Shown: in pieces, positions 60,216 to 64,000 of the stretch
How positions within the stretch are numbered: position 1 is the stretch's first letter
Layout: each line of letters starts with the position of its first letter
Source of the DNA: Choristoneura fumiferana
Lineage: Eukaryota; Arthropoda; Insecta; Lepidoptera; Tortricidae
Direction of reading: 5' to 3'
Length of the DNA: 64,000 nucleotides
Assembly: GCF_025370935.1 (NCBI RefSeq)
Contig: NC_133494.1
Span: 12,118,739 to 12,182,738, forward strand
The notes under the pieces: model-generated
What the model was told of the DNA's origin: nothing
Database searches by the model: none
The model's input: only the letters and a program-made list of their open reading frames with translations
Translations under genes and position numbers: made by a program

Positions 60216-62168
60216 ATGGAAAACCAAGAAAGTCTTATTAAACAACTTAAGGCGTCCCGGGGATACGCCAAGGCGTCCATGACGCGCTTGTATAGTTTTG
60301 TTTTAAATGCGGAAGATGTAAAACTCACAGACCTTTCAATATTGCAAGCAAAACGGTCTCGCTTAGTGGAATTATTTAAAGAGTACGAGAGCTACAACAA
60401 ACAGATCCTCGCTCTCGATGAGAAGGATCCCGAAGATGTGGCCGAGATCGAAGGCAAGTACTTCAAAATTTTGACTGTCCTCAACGACGCGGTTATGGAA
60501 AAGTCCTCCCCTAATACGAGTACATCTACTTGCGCATTTAAGACAAAATTACCTACGATCCAAATTAATACTTTCACGGGGAAATATAGTGAGTACATGC
60601 CATTCATTAATCTGTTCAAAGCAATTATACATAACGATAGATCCATAGATAATGTACAAAAATTGTATTACTTGAGGTCTTTCTTACAAAAAGAACCTTT
60701 AGACTTGATCAAAAATCTCCCGTTCAATTCTGAAAGCTACGACGAAGCACTGAATTTACTCAGTAGTAGGTATAATCACACCTCTAAAATCATAAATGAA
60801 CATATTAATTCACTCCTTGATTTGAATGCCATTTATAAATCAACACCAAGTAATATCAGGGAGTTTGTATCCCAAGTAAAGCAGTGTTTAGCCTCACTAA
60901 AAAACCTAAATGTCAAAACTGAAACCTGGGACCCTATTATATTAGCTATTTTATATCGTAAACTAGACTCGTACACCTCACGGGCATATCAGCTCGAGCG
61001 AAGCGATGCTGCCGATCCTACAATCGAAGACTTCCTGCTGTACCTGGAGCGGAGAGCCTTGGCATTGGAAAATGTTGAGCCGATGATGTCGGGCAAAACT
61101 CACCACCGGGCAGCAGTGGTAAATGTAGCTGCAGCATCGGAGTTCAAGTCCTGCAAACACTGTAAGTCTAATCATAGATTATTTGAATGCAATAAATTTA
61201 AACTTCTGCCTTGTGATGAAAGAATTAAAATTTGTAAAGAAAATAACTTATGTAATACTTGTTTGAACAATCACCAAGGCAAATGCAGATTTCATTTCCG
61301 GTGCAACATTTGCAAACAAGCTCACAATACTTTGCTTCATCCAGAGGTATCACAACCTGTCTCTTTACTTTCAAATACAGATTGTGACAAAATTTTAATA
61401 CCAACTGTCAAAGTCAAACTTTTTAGCCAGACCGGTCAGGAGGTCCATGTAAAAGCTATACTGGACTCTGCATCGCAAGTGTCTCTGGTAACAAATAAAT
61501 TGATTGATGTCCTAGGGCTCAGCCCGAAGACCGAAAATACTACAATTATAGGGGTCAGCAACACAAATAATGCTGCGAGGTATTCAATTCCCCTCAAAAT
61601 ATTTTCACTGGCTTCACCATACAAGGTGACAATTAATTGCCATGTGCTTGAAAAAATTACCTGTAAACTCCCACAATTCAAGGTCGACCTGGAGGCTTTA
61701 AATATTCCTTCAGATTTGAAGCTGGCTGATGCAGAATTTCACATTCCATCGGAGATAAACATGCTCATAGGTGCCGACGTATTTTTTCAGACACTGCTGC
61801 CAGATCAGCCAGCGCCTCAGCGCCCGCCGCGGCAGGCTGCTGAGCAACACGCGCCGGGGCAGCAGCACCAGCACCAGCATACGCAACCACGCTTCGTTAA
61901 CACTAAATTCGGCCACATCATAGCAGGAGCTTTACCTAGGCAAACCAACTCCAAAACAAGTAAGGTGTCGCTTTTATGTCTCGACTGCAATTCCGACCTT
62001 AATGAAAATTTAAAAAAGTTTTGGAAAACCGAAAGCATTCCTGAAGTTTTTAATGAAAGCATTCCGGAGCATGAATTATGTGAGAACATTTTTCAAAAAA
62101 ACTACTTTACTAAAGGACAACCAGTTTCAGGTCGATTTACCTTTAAAATTGCCTTTAGACGAAATTAA
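60216..62168 (+). CDS. BEL/Pao gag-protease polyprotein, N-terminal part
   Basis: 650-codon open frame. Residues 112-290 match the retrotransposon gag region found in BEL/Pao elements (FTGKYSEYMPFINLFKAI, YLRSFL, LLSSRYN). Residues 313-370 form a Cys/His zinc-binding region (CKHC, CNTCL, CNICKQAH). Residues 395-530 are the aspartic protease-like domain with active-site motif LDSASQ and MLIGADVF. A Gln/His/Pro-rich stretch follows near 535-560. The frame leaves the reverse transcriptase reading frame near 62100 and stops at 62168, so the normal gag-pol continuity is lost. The function is the structural protein and protease of the retrotransposon particle. Confidence 0.85.
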   Translation: MENQESLIKQLKASRGYAKASMTRLYSFVLNAEDVKLTDLSILQAKRSRLVELFKEYESYNKQILALDEKDPEDVAEIEGKYFKILTVLNDAVMEKSSPNTSTSTCAFKTKLPTIQINTFTGKYSEYMPFINLFKAIIHNDRSIDNVQKLYYLRSFLQKEPLDLIKNLPFNSESYDEALNLLSSRYNHTSKIINEHINSLLDLNAIYKSTPSNIREFVSQVKQCLASLKNLNVKTETWDPIILAILYRKLDSYTSRAYQLERSDAADPTIEDFLLYLERRALALENVEPMMSGKTHHRAAVVNVAAASEFKSCKHCKSNHRLFECNKFKLLPCDERIKICKENNLCNTCLNNHQGKCRFHFRCNICKQAHNTLLHPEVSQPVSLLSNTDCDKILIPTVKVKLFSQTGQEVHVKAILDSASQVSLVTNKLIDVLGLSPKTENTTIIGVSNTNNAARYSIPLKIFSLASPYKVTINCHVLEKITCKLPQFKVDLEALNIPSDLKLADAEFHIPSEINMLIGADVFFQTLLPDQPAPQRPPRQAAEQHAPGQQHQHQHTQPRFVNTKFGHIIAGALPRQTNSKTSKVSLLCLDCNSDLNENLKKFWKTESIPEVFNESIPEHELCENIFQKNYFTKGQPVSGRFTFKIAFRRN

Positions 62169-62952
62169 TAATGCTCTCGGCAACTCTTTTGACTATGCAT
62201 ACTATAGGTTTCTTAGCCTCGAAAGGAAATTGCATAAGAGTCCATATTTGCTTTCCGAATATGAAAAGTTCATTAATGAATACATTGAATTAGGACATGG
62301 GCATTTATTGACTTCAGTTCCTTAGATTTGAAAAACGATCCTTTATATTTCATGCCGCACCATGCTGTAATAAATGAAAACAGCAAGAGCACGAAGACCC
62401 GCGTTGTCTTTGATGCTCTATGCAGACTGACAAAAAGATATCATTAAATGACCTTTTACTGAATGGGCTCTTGTCCAAAAGGAACTGTTTGATATAATGC
62501 TCCTGTTCCGCTTAGGTGAATTTACATTCTCCACTGATATACGCCGAATGTTCAGATGCGTTAATATAAATCCGCAGCATGCTTGCCTGCAAAACATTCT
62601 ATGGAGGTGTAATGTAAATGAACCTATACAATGTATACAGCTAGATACCGTTACCTACGGTCAAAAAAGCTCGAGTTTCCTAGCAACGCGTTGTCTGCAT
62701 GAACTAGCTGTTAATTATGAAAATGAGTTTCCTTTGGCTTCATACATTTTAAAAAATTGCACTTACGTTGACGATGCCTGCTTTTCGCACTCCGATTTGA
62801 ATATAGTTGCGGAAGCCAAGCGGCAATTATGTGAACTATTAAGCAGAGGAAATTTTTATACTCATAAATGGGCTTCAAATAATTCTCAAATATTAGAGGG
62901 AATTTCCCCAGACAAACAACAATTTGACGATTTAGATTTTCAAAAAAAATGA
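62095..62952 (+). pseudogene. BEL/Pao reverse transcriptase, frameshifted
   Basis: The reverse transcriptase is spread over several frames: 62095-62325 (FDYAYYRFLSLERKL), about 62345-62445 (HHAVINENSKSTKTRVVFDA), and 62497-62952 (LGEFTFSTDIRRMF, CTYVDDACFSHSD). The YVDD box with the two catalytic Asp is intact. At least three frame changes and stops lie between 62100 and 62500. Whether they are decay or assembly error cannot be told here. Confidence 0.8.
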
Positions 62953-63100
62953 TTTATTTATGAAAACATTAGGATTGACACTTAATGTCAGTAAAGATTG
63001 TTTTGTGTTCTCTTGCCCAGAACCGTTTAAACCAAGAATATCCTACTAAAAGGCAAATACTAAGTTACATATCTAAATTTTACGATCCTCTTGGATTATG

Positions 63101-63864
63101 TCGCCTGTTTTAGTCAAAGCAAAATCCTTTATGCAAAAACTTTGGTCAGAAAAAATTGACTGGAACGAAGTTCCATCTGATCCATTGCGACTCGAATGGC
63201 TTTCATTTGTACAAAAATTAACAGATATGAAACCTATAACTATAAACAGAAACATAAAAGTTCCCAACAACGCTAGTGTGGTGCAATTGATAGGTTTTGC
63301 TGACGCTTCGAGCACGATTGGTTATGGCTGTGCTGTATATCTTCGAGTGGTTGACGACTCTAGTAACGCTTCACTTACCTTACTATGCTCTAAGTCACGA
63401 ATCAACCCTCGCAATCAAGATACTATCACTATACCGCGCTTGGAGTTAAATGCAATGCTTCTACTCGCAAAACTAACAAACAGAGTCTATGACACGCTAA
63501 ATCTTAAAATTAACATACAAGGAGTTTATTTATTTGCTGACTCACAAATTGCACTCGCTTGGGTCAATACAGAACCAATAAGATTACAAGCTTACGTCGC
63601 GAATCGCGTGCGGTTGATTCGTGAACTTACCGCTAGATGGCGCTGGCTGTACGTGGCCACCGATGACAACCCAGCTGACTACGTGAGCAGAGGCGCAGAT
63701 CCAGACGAGTTGTTTCAACTAACCACTTGGTGGAATGGCCCAGGTTTCCTGCAAAACGGTAAATACGATTTTAATAAAAAATTTACCAAGCCACCCACAG
63801 ATGACTTACCTGAAATGAAGAAAGCATTTTCTAATGCCAAGGTCCCTGGGTCACGCAGCAGGAA
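63101..63864 (+). pseudogene. BEL/Pao RNase H region, partial
   Basis: Open to the gap. Motifs: GFADASSTIGYGCAVYL, IPRLELNAMLLL, ADSQIALAW, YVANRV and NPADYVSRG, characteristic of the BEL/Pao RNase H and the segment after it. The frame differs from the preceding reverse transcriptase frame by a break near 63100. Confidence 0.8.
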
Positions 63865-63964
63865 NNNNNNNNNNNNNNNNNNNNNNNNNNNNNNNNNNNN
63901 NNNNNNNNNNNNNNNNNNNNNNNNNNNNNNNNNNNNNNNNNNNNNNNNNNNNNNNNNNNNNNNN
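63865..63964. other. Assembly gap (100 N)
   Basis: Exactly 100 N, the convention for a gap of unknown size. It interrupts the BEL/Pao element, as often happens at repeats. Confidence 0.99.
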
Positions 63965-64000
63965 AGACAAGGAAAGACTAACTTTAGACGCCCTTGCCGC

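Larger units (their letters stand above)
59429..64000 (+). mobile_element. BEL/Pao LTR retrotransposon, 5' part, decayed
   Basis: Order of parts: candidate LTR (59429-59606), primer-binding-like site (59610), leader with tandem repeats, gag with zinc knuckles and protease, reverse transcriptase with a YVDD box, RNase H, then an assembly gap. The integrase and 3' LTR should lie beyond the window. The gag-protease frame is open, but the polymerase region has several frame breaks, so this copy is not autonomous as assembled. Confidence 0.85.

Overview
This window is eukaryotic and almost certainly lepidopteran (moth or butterfly); I cannot name the species. The evidence is an AT-rich background, short exons with GT-AG introns, tRNA-headed SINEs, many palindromic MITEs, 3' ends of RTE/jockey-like non-LTR elements and a BEL/Pao LTR retrotransposon. 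No prokaryotic feature is present.

The genic part (about 0.75-33 kb) is a cluster of four tandem paralogues of secreted zinc carboxypeptidases (peptidase family M14, subfamily A). Copy 1 (minus, 754-7503), copy 2 (minus, 9329-14643, probably further), copy 3 (plus, 20055-24537) and copy 4 (minus, 24997-28821, probably further). Copies 3 and 4 converge tail to tail, 459 bp apart. I rebuilt the exons from splice sites and reading phase. The intron phases are the same in all four copies and most exons have matching lengths (134, 161, 123-126, 97-106, 146-147 nt). All four keep the HxxE zinc site, RMWRKNR, LNRNF, the third zinc His and the catalytic Glu. The residue that sets substrate preference (bovine CPA position 255) reads Ile, Asn, Ile and Thr in copies 1 to 4. 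By family knowledge these are proenzymes that trim C-terminal residues of peptides, usually in the gut lumen.

The unusual parts of the cluster are these. Copy 1 carries three small indels that together restore the frame but scramble about 36 codons. It also has a decayed duplicate of its exon 4, split by one MITE and separated from the true exon by another. Copy 2 uses a GC-AG intron. A histidine-rich exon upstream of copy 2 and a charged exon upstream of copy 4 have the right phase to join them, but membership is unproven. No signal-peptide exon was found for any copy.

From about 33 to 59.4 kb I see no convincing host gene. It holds SINEs, MITEs, LINE tails, a long GT/GTGC microsatellite, long hairpins and direct repeats. 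From 59.4 kb to the window end lies a BEL/Pao element: a candidate 5' LTR, a primer-binding-like site, a leader with tandem repeats, an intact 650-aa gag-protease ORF, then a reverse transcriptase region broken by frameshifts and an RNase H region that runs into a 100-N assembly gap.
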